Shown here piece by piece: positions 45,336 through 57,515 of a DNA stretch of 64,000 nucleotides (its first letter is position 1; every line of letters starts with the position of its first letter). The DNA lies in assembly GCF_000756385.1 (NCBI RefSeq), contig NZ_JNFC01000015.1, positions 1 to 64,000 of the forward strand. The letters are read 5' to 3'. Below the pieces are notes generated by a model. The model was not told the origin of the DNA. It saw only the letters and a list, made by a program, of their open reading frames with translations, and made no database searches. Both the position numbers and the translations under genes were made by a program. The DNA is from Sphingopyxis sp. LC363 (GTDB lineage: Bacteria > Pseudomonadota > Alphaproteobacteria > Sphingomonadales > Sphingomonadaceae).

Positions 45336-46826
45336 TCAGGTTCCCTGGCGCACCATGAAAATATCGCCGCCAAGGCTGACGAGGAACAGATTGCCGGCGC
45401 TGTCCTCGCCGAAGGAGGCGATCGAGTTCAGTGTCCCCGCGTTGGGCGCGAAATCCTCGTTGCGCCGCGCGAAACGCGATGAGGCGAGCGTCTGGCCAGG
45501 GACAAGGCTGGAAAATGGGACCGTCCAGATATTGTCCGAGACGAAGTCGGCGAAGACATATTGACCCTGGAGCGAGGTCACCGGGCCGCGGTAGACATAG
45601 CCGCCGGTGACCGAATTGCCCTGCCGCGGACCGTCGCCGTGACCATATTCGGCGACCGGATCGATCAGGCCGCCGGGCGGCGTGCCGGTATAGGGCCGGG
45701 TGCCTTCCCTGAAACGCCAGCCGAAATTGAGGCCCGGCTGGGTGGTCGTCACCATATCGATTTCTTCGACCGCACCCTGGCCGACGTCACCTATGATCAG
45801 GGTCGATCCCGAGAAGGAAAAACGGAACGGATTGCGCAAGCCGGTCGCGTAGACATAGCGGTCGCCGCCGCCGGCCAGATAGGGATTGCCAGGGGCGGGC
45901 GCCAGGAAACCCTCATCGCTGGGAACCGATGCACCCGCATAGGGGTCTTCGACCACCCGGATCCGCAATATCTTGCCGAGCCGCGAATCGGGATTCTGGG
46001 CGTTATTACCCGGATCACCCGAGCCCCCGCCATCGCCCACCCCGACATAGAGCAAGCCGTCGGGGCCAAAGGCCATCGCGCCGCCATTATGGTTGTTCGC
46101 CCCGGGATGCGGTATCGCAAGCCTCGCCAACACACGGGGCGATCCGGAGAGTGTTCCATATTCGCGAATCTCGATGTCACCGGAGGCATTGGTGCAATAG
46201 ATCATGAAGCGATCCGAATTCGCCGGGTTGGGCAGCAGCGCCATGCCGAGCAGCCCGCGTTCGCCGTCGGTCGACAGGTCGCCGATCGTGAAGAGCAGCG
46301 TCTTCGCGCCGGTCGAAGGGGTCAGGCGATAAACGCCCCCGGCCTTTTCCAGCACATAGACGTCGCCGCTGCCCGGAATGCCGAGAAGGAAGGTCGGCTG
46401 ATTAAAGCCGGTGCCGACGCGCTGGACGGATATGCCTTCCTTCGAATTGGTCAACGTGACATTGATCGTCTGGCTGACATCCGCTCTGCCGTCGCTGACG
46501 CTGAGCCGGACCGCATAGACATTGTCGCCGTCGGCATCGCCCGGAAGATCATAATCGGGAGCTGCGTTGAAGCGGAGCGCGCCGGCGGCGGTGACCGAAA
46601 AGCGCGCCGCGTCGGCGCCGCCGTCGATGGCGAAGGTTAGCGCATCGCCGTCTGGATCGGTCGCCGTTGCCTGATAGGCGGCCGTGCTGTTTTCGGCGAC
46701 GCTGGTGGTCTGGAGCGAAGTGAATGCTGGAGACGTGTTTGCGGCGGGTGCCGTCCCGCCATCGCTTCCACCTCCGCCGCAACCGGTCAGAATCAGCGAG
46801 GAGAGTAAAAGGACGCGCATCCGCAT
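45336..46826 (-). CDS. Lipoprotein with cadherin-like domain and glucose/sorbosone-dehydrogenase beta-propeller
   Basis: A 496-residue protein: lipobox SSLILTGCGGGG, a cadherin-like domain (residues 30-125; VAENSTAAYQATATDPDGDA, AAPDYDLPGDADGDN with Ca-binding acidic residues), then a six-bladed propeller of the soluble PQQ glucose dehydrogenase family (GERGLLGMALLP, PHPGANNHNGGAMAFGPDG, YVYATGLRNPFRFSF, GLNFGWR). Related proteins often act on sugars with PQQ, but many are catalytically uncertain. ATG 46826 or 46820 gives the lipobox; no clear ribosome-binding site distinguishes them. Confidence 0.86.
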   Translation of the reverse strand: MRMRVLLLSSLILTGCGGGGSDGGTAPAANTSPAFTSLQTTSVAENSTAAYQATATDPDGDALTFAIDGGADAARFSVTAAGALRFNAAPDYDLPGDADGDNVYAVRLSVSDGRADVSQTINVTLTNSKEGISVQRVGTGFNQPTFLLGIPGSGDVYVLEKAGGVYRLTPSTGAKTLLFTIGDLSTDGERGLLGMALLPNPANSDRFMIYCTNASGDIEIREYGTLSGSPRVLARLAIPHPGANNHNGGAMAFGPDGLLYVGVGDGGGSGDPGNNAQNPDSRLGKILRIRVVEDPYAGASVPSDEGFLAPAPGNPYLAGGGDRYVYATGLRNPFRFSFSGSTLIIGDVGQGAVEEIDMVTTTQPGLNFGWRFREGTRPYTGTPPGGLIDPVAEYGHGDGPRQGNSVTGGYVYRGPVTSLQGQYVFADFVSDNIWTVPFSSLVPGQTLASSRFARRNEDFAPNAGTLNSIASFGEDSAGNLFLVSLGGDIFMVRQGT

Positions 46827-46924
46827 GATCCAGAACCCCATTTCGTGATCAACGTCAGGGAAGGGTGACACTTGCCGGCGCAGCGCGCAAGCTCGGGTCT
46901 TGGCCGACGGATCGGAGAAATGCG

Positions 46925-47443
46925 TCAGGCGGCCTCGTCGATCTCCTCGAAATCGTCGAGCTTGCCGAGCGCGTCGCGCGCGATCCGTTTCAGCGCGGAC
47001 CGGTTGACCTGAAGACCTTTCGCGCCGCCGCCGGTCAGTTCGTCGATGGTGAATGCGACCCGCGTGCGATCGGGCGCCAGTTCCTCGAAAGTGAATTTCA
47101 GCCCTGTCGTGAGTGCGCCGTCATCGACGCTGTAGATCAGATGCGCCTCTCGCGGGATTTCCATCGCGACGGCGACCTTGACTTTGTACGCTTCGGGCCG
47201 TTCGTCGGGGATCAGCTTTTCGAACCCGGGCTCGCCCTTTTCGGCGACAAGTTCGTAGAGCCGCGTCGATCCGCCGTTGGTGACGAGCGGCAGGCCGGCG
47301 AAGGCGCCGTCGTCGCCGAACATCTTGGCGAACACTTCCTCGCGTGGTGCGGCGACGGTGCGCGTCTGGTTCACCAGTTCGATCATCTTGTCGCAGCCGG
47401 CGGCGAGCAGGGTCGCGGCCGCCAGAATCACGATACGCATCAT
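46925..47443 (-). CDS. Predicted lipoprotein with SRPBCC-like fold
   Basis: A 172-residue protein with a lipobox (AAATLLAAGC). The rest looks like a START/polyketide-cyclase-like domain: VAAPREEVFAKMFGD, IPREAHLIYSVDDG, FTFEELAPDRTRVAFTIDEL. This suggests binding of a hydrophobic ligand; the family assignment is by pattern only. It stands alone, divergent from the XRE gene 146 bases away. Confidence 0.7.
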   Translation of the reverse strand: MMRIVILAAATLLAAGCDKMIELVNQTRTVAAPREEVFAKMFGDDGAFAGLPLVTNGGSTRLYELVAEKGEPGFEKLIPDERPEAYKVKVAVAMEIPREAHLIYSVDDGALTTGLKFTFEELAPDRTRVAFTIDELTGGGAKGLQVNRSALKRIARDALGKLDDFEEIDEAA

Positions 47444-47522
47444 CGAACATCCCCCTCGATCTCGTCCGCCTTTTAACCGCGCCGGCTTACCAAAGCGTAA
47501 TCGCGGCGCGGCGGAGGATGGG

Positions 47523-47540
47523 TGTAAAGAGTGTTTGACA
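47523..47540 (+). promoter_or_regulatory. Operator 1 and -35 box of the XRE gene
   Basis: TGTAAAGAGTGTTTGACA, an imperfect direct copy of operator 2, spaced 33 bases (about three helical turns). Its last six bases TTGACA serve as a consensus -35 element. Confidence 0.75.
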
Positions 47541-47563
47541 GTTTGACGCGAAGCCTGTAAAGA
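47535..47563 (+). promoter_or_regulatory. Strong sigma-70-type promoter of the XRE/membrane-protein operon
   Basis: TTGACA (47535-47540), 17-base spacer, TAAAGA (47558-47563). Both hexamers are inside the two operator copies, so a bound repressor would block it. Confidence 0.7.
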
Positions 47564-47573
47564 GCTCTTGACA
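47556..47573 (+). promoter_or_regulatory. Operator 2 over the -10 box of the XRE gene
   Basis: TGTAAAGAGCTCTTGACA is an 18-base palindrome broken at only one symmetric pair (TGTnAAGAGCTCTTnACA). It covers the -10 box and the probable transcription start. Confidence 0.75.
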
Positions 47574-47589
47574 GGTGAAGGGATGGCCT

Positions 47590-47802
47590 TTGGAAAATCG
47601 GGTGCGCGAACATCGCGAAGGTGCGGGATGGAGCCAGGGCGAACTGGCCCGCCGGCTCGGCGTGTCGCGACAGACGATCAACGCGGTCGAAACCGACAAA
47701 TATGACCCCAGCCTGCCGCTCGCGCTGCGCATGGCCCACCTGTTCGGGCTCGAAGTGCGCGAACTGTTTATCCATCACTGGATTCCGGAGGATGAAAAAT
47801 GA
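47590..47802 (+). CDS. Short XRE-family DNA-binding protein
   Basis: A 70-residue regulator that is almost only helix-turn-helix: REHREGAGWSQGELARRLGV, SRQTINAVETDKYDPSLPLA, then LRMAHLFGLEVRELF. It matches the YozG/YgzD-like short XRE group, usually coupled to a membrane protein gene. The start is probably TTG 47590 (LENRVREHR), 8 bases after AAGG; a GTG at 47575 lies at the edge of operator 2. The stop overlaps the next start (ATGA). The two operators upstream suggest autoregulation. Confidence 0.88.
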   Translation: MENRVREHREGAGWSQGELARRLGVSRQTINAVETDKYDPSLPLALRMAHLFGLEVRELFIHHWIPEDEK

Positions 47803-48458
47803 GCCATTCGACGATCGACGACCGGACACGGCGGTGGAAAAAGACGGCATTCAGCGCGCTCGCCGGCATGGCGTTCGGCGCGAGCAGCTTTTCGCTGCTG
47901 ATGTGGCTCGCGGGCGAGGGGCCGCTCGTCGCCATGCAGCCTTCGCGCGTGGCGTTGGCGGGTGTTGGACTGGTCTATCTGCTGACCACTGCGATGATCG
48001 GTTTCGGCCTCGCCGCGCCGCGCGCCGGGGCGCGGCTGCTCAACGTCGGCGACGCCGAGGAACTGGTCGACGACCGGGCCAAGCTGCTGCGCTCGGCGCT
48101 CTATATGGGATGGGCGGGCGTCACGCTCATGCTGGTCGCGCTCGCGCGGTCGCCCGGTTTCGCGGCCGGTCCCGTGGCGCCCGGCGTCGCGCTCGCGGCG
48201 CTGGCGGTCCTGCTGGTGGTGAGCTTGGCGTCGTTCCGCTGGCTCCGCGTCTATGACGAGTTCGACCGGCAACTCGGGCTGGAGGGCGGTTCCTGGGCCT
48301 TTTTGATCGCCTGCGCGATCCTTCTGCCCTGGGCGGCGTTCGACGCGCTCGGCTGGAACGCGTCGCTTTCGGCGATCGACGTTATCGCAGTGCTGGCGGC
48401 TTCGCTGATCGGCGGCAGCTTCGTCGCGGTCGGCAAGCGCGGCATGATGGTGCGGTAG
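47799..48458 (+). CDS. Four- to six-helix membrane protein paired with the XRE regulator
   Basis: A 219-residue protein of unknown function: a basic N-terminus (DDRTRRWKKT), then hydrophobic segments at about 17-40, 49-72, 100-118, 124-143, 164-182 and 190-208. A charged loop (NVGDAEELVDDRAKLLRSAL) and a second one (RVYDEFDRQLGLEGGSW) separate them. The layout resembles small membrane proteins found next to short XRE regulators. Translationally coupled to that gene and ending 14 bases from a convergent gene. Confidence 0.78.
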   Translation: MSHSTIDDRTRRWKKTAFSALAGMAFGASSFSLLMWLAGEGPLVAMQPSRVALAGVGLVYLLTTAMIGFGLAAPRAGARLLNVGDAEELVDDRAKLLRSALYMGWAGVTLMLVALARSPGFAAGPVAPGVALAALAVLLVVSLASFRWLRVYDEFDRQLGLEGGSWAFLIACAILLPWAAFDALGWNASLSAIDVIAVLAASLIGGSFVAVGKRGMMVR

Positions 48459-48472
48459 TCCCAGATAACGCT

Positions 48473-48943
48473 CTAGCCGCCATCCGGATCGGCGGTTTCG
48501 GGCAGTGGCGTCACTTGGGCGTAGACCAGCCGCCAGCCGCCGTCGCGCCACAGCCAGTGATCGGCAAAGCGATGGCGATCGACGAAGGGTTCGCCATCGG
48601 CGGTGCCGCGCAACTCGTTGGTCGCGGCCAGCAGCGCGCTATTGCCTGAGATAATCCAGCGGGGTTCGCTCGCACGGAAGGGTTCGATGCGAATGGCGGG
48701 CGCCGTCAGCGCGCCGATGAAGTCCGCTTTGTCGCCCTTTGCGCCGCTACCGCGGACCCAGAGAAAATCCTCCGCGATCAGCCGCTCAAGCGCGGCTTCA
48801 TCCTTTGCCGCGATCGCTGCGTCGAGCTCCAAAGCCGCCTCGCGATAGCCCGCCGGAGTGGTCGCGGGTTCCGCCCGATCGCTGGCGTAGGCGCACGCTG
48901 CCGTCAGAAGGAGCATCGCTGCCGCCGTATGGAGCCGCTTCAC
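48473..48943 (-). CDS. NTF2-like (DUF4440-type) lipoprotein
   Basis: A 156-residue protein with a lipobox (AAAMLLLTAAC) and an NTF2-like cone fold: LDAAIAAKDEAALERLIAED, FLWVRGSGAKGDKADFI, RHRFADHWLWRDGGWRLVYA. Such domains bind small molecules or act as simple enzymes. GTG 48943, 9 bases after AGGAG, is preferred; an ATG at 49003 would add an unlikely leader. Confidence 0.75.
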   Translation of the reverse strand: MKRLHTAAAMLLLTAACAYASDRAEPATTPAGYREAALELDAAIAAKDEAALERLIAEDFLWVRGSGAKGDKADFIGALTAPAIRIEPFRASEPRWIISGNSALLAATNELRGTADGEPFVDRHRFADHWLWRDGGWRLVYAQVTPLPETADPDGG

Positions 48944-49105
48944 CAACTGTCTCTCCTCTTTGCGCGTTTGCAAAGGCTTGCCCGGGCTGGTCGCCGCGCG
49001 CAACTACGTCGGGGGTAAGCGGGCAAGGCGCGGCGAGCAAGCGCATAAGCAAAGGGGCGCCCGGTTCCCCCGAACCGGACGCCCCGCTACAAAGCCCCCT
49101 GTTGG

Positions 49106-50518
49106 TCAGGCGCTGTAGTACATATCGAACTCGACCGGGCTCGGCGTCTGTTCGAAGCGGTAAACCTCGTCCCACTTCAGCTCGACATAGGCCTCGATCT
49201 GGTCCTTGCTGAACACGTCGCCCTTCAGGAGGAAGTCGTGGTCGGCCATCAGGCTGTCGAGCGCTTCGCGAAGCGAGCCGCACACGGTCGGGACTTCGCT
49301 CAGTTCCTCGGGGGGCAGGTCATACAGATTCTTGTCCATCGCGTCGCCGGGGTGGATCTTGTTCTGGATGCCGTCGAGCCCCGCCATCAGCAGCGCCGAA
49401 TAGCAGAGATAGGGGTTCGCCATCGCGTCGGGGAAGCGGAATTCGACGCGCTTCGCCTTGGCGCCCGCGCCGTAAGGGATGCGGCACGAGGCCGAACGGT
49501 TGCGGCTCGAGTAAGCGAGCAGCACCGGCGCTTCGAAGCCCGGGACAAGGCGCTTGTAGCTGTTCGTCGTCGGGTTGGTGAAGGCGTTCAAGGCCTTGGC
49601 GTGCTTGATCACGCCGCCGATGAAATAGAGGCACATGTCGGAAAGCCCCGCATAGCCGTTGCCGGCGAAGAGCGGCTTACCCTTTTCCCAGATCGAGATG
49701 TGGGTGTGCATGCCGCTGCCGTTGTCGTCCTTGATCGGCTTCGGCATGAAGGTCGCGGTCTTGCCATAGGCGTGTGCGACCTGGTGCACGACATATTTGT
49801 AGATCTGCATGCGGTCTGCGGTTTCGGTGAGCGTGCCGAAGGTCAGGCCGAGTTCGTGCTGCGCGGCGGCGACCTCATGGTGATGCTTGTCGCACGGCAG
49901 GCCCATTTCGAGCATCGTCGAGACCATCTCGCCGCGGATGTCGACCGCGCTGTCGACCGGGGCGACGGGGAAATAGCCGCCCTTGGCGCGCGGACGGTGC
50001 GCGAGGTTGCCGCCCTCATAGCTGCGGCCGGTGTTGGTCGGCAGTTCGATATCGTCGATCTCGAAGCCCGACTTGTTGTAGCCGGTTTCGAAACGCACGT
50101 CGTCGAACATGAAGAATTCGGCTTCGGGGCCGACATAGACGGTGTCGCCGATGCCGGTCGAGGCGACATAGGCTTCGGCGCGCTTTGCCGTGGTGCGCGG
50201 GTCGCGGGCATAGCCTTCGCCGGTCGAAGGCTCGACGATGTCGCAGAACATCACGAGCATCGGGGTTGCCGAGAAGGGGTCGTCATAGACGGCGTCGAGG
50301 TCGGGCTTCAGGATCATGTCCGACTCGTTGATCGCCTTCCAGCCTTCGATCGACGAGCCGTCGAACATCAGGCCGTCTTCGAGTTCGTCCTCGCCGAGGA
50401 CCGAGGCAACCATGGTCAGATGCTGCCACTTGCCCTTGGGGTCGGTGAAGCGCAGGTCGACCCACTCGATGTCGTTTTCCTTGATCCGCGCGATGATATC
50501 CTTGGGCTTCGTAGCCAT
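49106..50518 (-). CDS. glnA: Type I glutamine synthetase
   Basis: GlnA makes glutamine from glutamate and ammonia with ATP. The 470-residue dodecameric type-I enzyme has [45 protein letters not shown], the NRSASCRIP substrate loop and the adenylylation site near NLYDLPPEE (Tyr about 397). Preceded 68 bases away by glnB on the same strand, so nitrogen signalling and assimilation are linked here. Length is normal. Confidence 0.97.
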   Translation of the reverse strand: MATKPKDIIARIKENDIEWVDLRFTDPKGKWQHLTMVASVLGEDELEDGLMFDGSSIEGWKAINESDMILKPDLDAVYDDPFSATPMLVMFCDIVEPSTGEGYARDPRTTAKRAEAYVASTGIGDTVYVGPEAEFFMFDDVRFETGYNKSGFEIDDIELPTNTGRSYEGGNLAHRPRAKGGYFPVAPVDSAVDIRGEMVSTMLEMGLPCDKHHHEVAAAQHELGLTFGTLTETADRMQIYKYVVHQVAHAYGKTATFMPKPIKDDNGSGMHTHISIWEKGKPLFAGNGYAGLSDMCLYFIGGVIKHAKALNAFTNPTTNSYKRLVPGFEAPVLLAYSSRNRSASCRIPYGAGAKAKRVEFRFPDAMANPYLCYSALLMAGLDGIQNKIHPGDAMDKNLYDLPPEELSEVPTVCGSLREALDSLMADHDFLLKGDVFSKDQIEAYVELKWDEVYRFEQTPSPVEFDMYYSA

Positions 50519-50586
50519 CGTTTAGCTTCCTTCTTGCGAAATGGTCCGGCGTGCCGGGTTGTCGGGTTGTCGAAAATGTGGAGAGA

Positions 50587-53338
<2,752 letters not shown>

Positions 53339-53450
53339 AACTTGCTCTCCCGTTCGACGCCTATCGTTGACGTTAACGTCAAGAGTGCGCGCGAAGGCGC
53401 ATGGGCGCAAGCGGGAAAATGGGGGATAGGAGAGGGGGCATACCGACACT

Positions 53451-53531
53451 CGTCATCCCGGACTTGATCCGGGGTCCACGAAGGCGAGTGCTGCGTTGAG
53501 TCATGGATCCCGGATCAAGTCCGGGATGACG
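53451..53531. repeat. REP-like inverted repeat between map and the PQQ dehydrogenase gene
   Basis: Inverted copies of CGTCATCCCGGACTTGATCC around a spacer of about 30 bases; located after the map stop and before the start of the next gene on the minus strand. Confidence 0.88.
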
Positions 53532-53552
53532 AAACTGGAATCGTTGCGCCGC

Positions 53553-54392
53553 TTATTGCCAAGGCGGCGCGTTCAGGCCCTTGGGGCTGGCAGTGAAAAT
53601 CTCGCAGCCGCTCTCGGTGATGCCGATGCTGTGCTCGAACTGCGCCGAAAGCGAGCGGTCGCGGGTCACCGCGGTCCAGCCGTCGGCGAGCATCTTCACC
53701 GCATATTTGCCGGTGTTGATCATCGGCTCGATCGTGAAGAACATGCCGGGGCGAAGTTCGGGTCCCGTGCCGGGGCGGCCGGCATGGACGACCTCCGGCG
53801 CGTCGTGGAACATCTGGCCGAGGCCGTGGCCGCAGAAATCGCGGACGACCGAATAGCGGTGCTTTTCGGCGTGCGTCTGGATCGCGTGCGCGACGTCGCC
53901 CATACGGTTGCCGGGCTTCGCCTGCTCGATCCCGAGCATCAGGCATTCATAGGTGACTTCGACGAGGCGCTTCGCCTTTACGCCCACGTCGCCGACCAGA
54001 TACATGCGGCTGGTATCGCCGTGCCAGCCGTCGACGATGCTCGTGACGTCGATGTTGACGATGTCGCCCTCGCGCACCGGCTTGTCGTCGGGAATGCCGT
54101 GGCACACGACATGGTTGATGCTGGTGCAGCAGCTATGCGTGAAACCGCGGTAGCCGAGTGTCGCCGGAATGCCCCCGCCATCGAGCATCATCGTGCGGAC
54201 GAGGTTGTCGATCTCCGCCGTGGTCACGCCGGGCTGGACGAAGGGAACGAGCGCGTCGAGGATTTCGGCCGACAGCCGCCCCGCCTTGCGCATGCCGGCA
54301 AAGCCCGCCTCGTCGTGCAGCTTGATCGTGCCGTCGCGGACGCGGGCGGGGGCCGATGTTTCGTCGGCGGTTACGGTGACATAGTCGTACAT
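53553..54392 (-). CDS. map: Type I methionine aminopeptidase
   Basis: Map removes the initiator Met from nascent proteins. The 279-residue enzyme has GYRGFTHSCCTSINHVVCHG, metal ligands in NIDVTSIVDGWHGDTSRM (two Asp), CGHGLGQMFHDAP (His), FFTIEPMI (Glu) and QFEHSIGIT (Glu). The 18-residue N-terminal segment before TIKLHDEAG is longer than in E. coli Map but normal for sphingomonads. Confidence 0.96.
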   Translation of the reverse strand: MYDYVTVTADETSAPARVRDGTIKLHDEAGFAGMRKAGRLSAEILDALVPFVQPGVTTAEIDNLVRTMMLDGGGIPATLGYRGFTHSCCTSINHVVCHGIPDDKPVREGDIVNIDVTSIVDGWHGDTSRMYLVGDVGVKAKRLVEVTYECLMLGIEQAKPGNRMGDVAHAIQTHAEKHRYSVVRDFCGHGLGQMFHDAPEVVHAGRPGTGPELRPGMFFTIEPMINTGKYAVKMLADGWTAVTRDRSLSAQFEHSIGITESGCEIFTASPKGLNAPPWQ

Positions 54393-54435
54393 GGGGATGA
54401 TATAGGCGATGCGGCGCCGAATTGCGAGGGCAGTA

Positions 54436-54551
54436 AGCCCCTCCCGCTTGCGGGAGGGGTTTGGGGAGGGGTTGTGGCGTTACAACCCTCCCCGCTGCGA
54501 CTAGCGAGCAAGCTCGCAAGTCTCGCTGCCCCTCCCGCAAGCGGGAGGGGA
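54436..54551. repeat. Double-hairpin repeat between map and clpA
   Basis: Two hairpins built on CCCCTCCCGC / GCGGGAGGGG (54438-54459 and 54529-54550) enclose a spacer with AGCGAGC and GCTCGC arms. It is related to the repeat that flanks the DUF559 relic. No gene is seen here. Confidence 0.88.
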
Positions 54552-54562
54552 GCTATTTGGCT

Positions 54563-56908
54563 TTACTCCGCCGCCTTCTCGGCCTTGCCCTTCGCCTTGC
54601 CCTTCGCGGCCTTCGGCGCGGCGGGGGGGATTTCGAAGGTCAGCGGGTTGCCGACATGGGCGTCCTCGCCGGTCTTCATCTTCACCTTGACCTCGCCGCC
54701 GTGGACGAGCTTGCCGAAGAGCAATTCCTCGGCGAGCGGCTGCTTGATCTTTTCCTGGATCAGGCGGCCCATCGGACGCGCGCCATAGAGCTTGTCATAG
54801 CCCTTGCCGGTCAGCCATTCGCGCGCCGCATCGTCGAGCTGGATGTGGACGTTGCGGTCGGCAAGCTGCAACTCAAGCTCGAGGATGAACTTGTCGACGA
54901 CGCGCGCGACGACCTCGGGCGGCAGATAGCCGAAGGGCACGATCGCATCGAGGCGGTTGCGGAATTCGGGGGGGAACATGCGCTTCACCGCCTCTTCCTG
55001 CACATCCTCGCGCGTCGACTGGCCGAAACCGATCGACTCGCGCGCCATGTCGCTGGCGCCCGCGTTGGTCGTCATGATCAGGATGACGTTGCGGAAGTCG
55101 ACGGTCTTGCCATGGTGGTCGGTCAGGCGGCCGTTGTCCATCACCTGAAGCAGGATGTTGAACAGGTCGGGATGCGCCTTTTCGATCTCGTCGAGCAGCA
55201 GCACGCAATGCGGGTTCTGGTCGATCGCATCGGTGAGCAGCCCGCCCTGATCGTAACCGACATAGCCCGGAGGCGCGCCGATCAGGCGCGACACGCTGTG
55301 CCGCTCCATATATTCGGACATGTCGAAACGCTGGAGCGGGATGCCCATGATCGACGCGAGCTGCTTCGCGACCTCGGTCTTGCCGACGCCCGTGGGACCC
55401 GAGAAGAGATAGTTGCCGATCGGCTTCTCGGGATCGCGCAGGCCCGCGCGGCTCAATTTGATCGCCGACGACAGCACTTCGATCGCGGTATTCTGACCGA
55501 ACACCACGCGCTTGAGGTCGGTTTCGAGGCTGGCGAGCGTCGCCTTGTCGTCGGTTGACACCGACTTGGGCGGGATGCGTGCCATCGTCGCGATCACGGC
55601 CTCGATCTCCTTCGCGGTGATCGTCTTCTTGCGCTTCGACGGGGCGACGAGCATCTGCATCGCGCCGACCTCGTCGATCACGTCGATCGCCTTGTCGGGC
55701 AATTTGCGGTCGTTGATGTAGCGCGCCGACAGGTCGACCGCAGCGTTGATCGCATCGGGCGTGTAGCGCACCTGGTGGTGCGCCTCGAACGCGCTGCGGA
55801 GCCCTGCGAGGATTTTCTTGGTGTCCTCGAGCGTCGGTTCGACCACGTCGATCTTCTGGAAGCGGCGGAGCAGCGCGCGGTCCTTTTCGAAATGGTTGCG
55901 GAACTCCTTGTACGTCGTCGAGCCGATGCAGCGGATGACGCCGCCCGACAGCGCGGGCTTCAGGAGGTTCGACGCATCCATCGCGCCGCCGCTCGTCGCG
56001 CCGGCACCGATCACGGTGTGGATCTCGTCGATGAACAGGATCGCGTGCGGCAGGCCTTCGAGCTCGGTGACGACCTGTTTCAGCCGCTCCTCGAAATCGC
56101 CGCGATAGCGCGTGCCCGCGAGCAGCGCGCCCATGTCGAGCGAATAGATCACCGCGGGCAGTAACACCTCGGGCACGTCGCCCTCGATGATCTTGCGCGC
56201 GAGGCCTTCGGCGATCGCGGTCTTGCCGACGCCCGGATCGCCGACATAGAGCGGGTTGTTCTTGCTGCGGCGGCAGAGGATCTGGATCGTGCGGTCGACC
56301 TCGGCGTTGCGGCCGATCAACGGATCGACCTTGCCGGTCTTTGCCTTTTCGTTGAGGTTGACGGTGAACTGGTCGAGCGCGGTTTCCTTCTTGTTCTTGC
56401 CGCTGCTGTCCTTGTCCTTCGTCTCTTCCTTTTCCTCGGGTTCGGCCTGCGGCGAGGGTTTGCCGCCCTTGCCGACGCCGTGGCTCAAATAGGAGACGGC
56501 ATCGAGGCGCGTCAGATCCTGCTGCTGCAGGAAATAGACGGCGTAGGATTCGCGTTCGGAGAAGAGCGCGACGAGGACGTTGGCGCCCGTCACCTCGTCC
56601 TTGCCCGAAGACTGAACGTGGAGGATCGCGCGCTGGACGACGCGCTGGAAGCCCGACGTTGGCGACGGGTCGCTGTGTCCCTCGACCTTCAGGCTATCGA
56701 GTTCGGTGTCGAGATAGTGGACGACCGCCGATTGCAGGTCGTCGAGCGCGACGCCGCACGCACGCATCACTTCGGCGGCATGATCGTCGTCGATCAGCGC
56801 GTAGAGCAGATGCTCGAGCGTCGCATATTCGTGATGGCGCTCCGAAGCGGCTTTCAGCGCGTTATGGAGGGTCTTTTCGAGGCTTTCCGAAAAGGACGGC
56901 ATGGTCAT
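54563..56908 (-). CDS. clpA: ATP-dependent Clp protease ATP-binding subunit ClpA
   Basis: ClpA unfolds substrates and feeds them to ClpP. The 781-residue protein has the Clp N domain, AAA1 with GDPGVGKTAIAEG and AFLFIDEIHT-type Walker B (HAILFIDEIHTVIGAG), and AAA2 with GPTGVGKTEVAKQLA and VLLLDEIEKAHPDLF. A linker of about 30 mostly charged residues (EPEEKEETKDKDSSGKNKKE) and a Lys/Ala-rich tail (KGKAKGKAEKAAE) are extra. AAGGAGA sets the start; ATG 56908 or 56902. The adaptor gene clpS, often adjacent, is not upstream. Confidence 0.96.
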   Translation of the reverse strand: MTMPSFSESLEKTLHNALKAASERHHEYATLEHLLYALIDDDHAAEVMRACGVALDDLQSAVVHYLDTELDSLKVEGHSDPSPTSGFQRVVQRAILHVQSSGKDEVTGANVLVALFSERESYAVYFLQQQDLTRLDAVSYLSHGVGKGGKPSPQAEPEEKEETKDKDSSGKNKKETALDQFTVNLNEKAKTGKVDPLIGRNAEVDRTIQILCRRSKNNPLYVGDPGVGKTAIAEGLARKIIEGDVPEVLLPAVIYSLDMGALLAGTRYRGDFEERLKQVVTELEGLPHAILFIDEIHTVIGAGATSGGAMDASNLLKPALSGGVIRCIGSTTYKEFRNHFEKDRALLRRFQKIDVVEPTLEDTKKILAGLRSAFEAHHQVRYTPDAINAAVDLSARYINDRKLPDKAIDVIDEVGAMQMLVAPSKRKKTITAKEIEAVIATMARIPPKSVSTDDKATLASLETDLKRVVFGQNTAIEVLSSAIKLSRAGLRDPEKPIGNYLFSGPTGVGKTEVAKQLASIMGIPLQRFDMSEYMERHSVSRLIGAPPGYVGYDQGGLLTDAIDQNPHCVLLLDEIEKAHPDLFNILLQVMDNGRLTDHHGKTVDFRNVILIMTTNAGASDMARESIGFGQSTREDVQEEAVKRMFPPEFRNRLDAIVPFGYLPPEVVARVVDKFILELELQLADRNVHIQLDDAAREWLTGKGYDKLYGARPMGRLIQEKIKQPLAEELLFGKLVHGGEVKVKMKTGEDAHVGNPLTFEIPPAAPKAAKGKAKGKAEKAAE

Positions 56909-57245
56909 TCATCTCCTTGCGGGGACCAGGCCGGGGAGAGGACGGCCCCCTTAGGAACATAACGTGGCGATGCCGCCGCCCCACCGCAAGGGAAAAGCGG
57001 TCGGCTTTGTGAAATTACAGTGACGGGGGTTGCACTATGGTTAACGGGGCGTCGAGGTTTGGTGACGATGGCGGTGCGGAAGTAGACGAAGTTGACACCC
57101 CTCGCGCGCGAGGACCTCGCCGGTCGAGGTCGAGAAGGGCGCGCACGGGTCATGGAGCGAGGCTAATGCGGCCGGATTTTGTAGGACAGCGATAATTTCG
57201 CGTGAAGTCCTGCGGGTAGCGGCAAAAGCCGGGCGACTACGGTCG
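56909..57245. other. Gap upstream of clpA without a recognisable gene
   Basis: About 337 bases between two minus-strand genes. It holds a perfect 14-base palindrome CCTCGCGCGCGAGG (57100-57113) and the clpA ribosome-binding site. No frame looks like ClpS or any known small protein, and I see no RNA gene. Confidence 0.6.
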
Positions 57246-57515
57246 TCAGCCGCCTTCATCTCCGCCCGTCCGGTCGACCATGTCCATGAAGTCGCGCGCC
57301 GTGTTGCGCTCGCCCTCGTCCTTGAACGCGACGTCGAGGTCGGGGGCGACGCCGAGCATGTACATCAGCGCCCACAGCGCGAAGCGGCGGCCGGGGTTGG
57401 TTTCGAGGCCGAAGTCGACGCGCATGCGTTCGGTGCCCGCGGCGTGCGCCTCGGGGCGGATCGCCGCGATGTCGGCGGTGCCGAAATAGTGGCGGAGCTG
57501 GTCGTCGAAATCCAT
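57246..57515 (-). CDS. Small conserved-looking protein of unknown function
   Basis: An 89-residue acidic protein: MDFDDQLRHYFGTADIAAI, RMRVDFGLETNPGRRFALWA and LMYMLGVAPDLDVAFKDEGE. It has no signal peptide or membrane segment; predicted mostly helical with one hydrophobic helix in the middle. AAGGGCGG lies just before ATG 57515. Divergent from the ATPase gene 110 bases away. I do not recognise a family with certainty. Confidence 0.65.
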   Translation of the reverse strand: MDFDDQLRHYFGTADIAAIRPEAHAAGTERMRVDFGLETNPGRRFALWALMYMLGVAPDLDVAFKDEGERNTARDFMDMVDRTGGDEGG

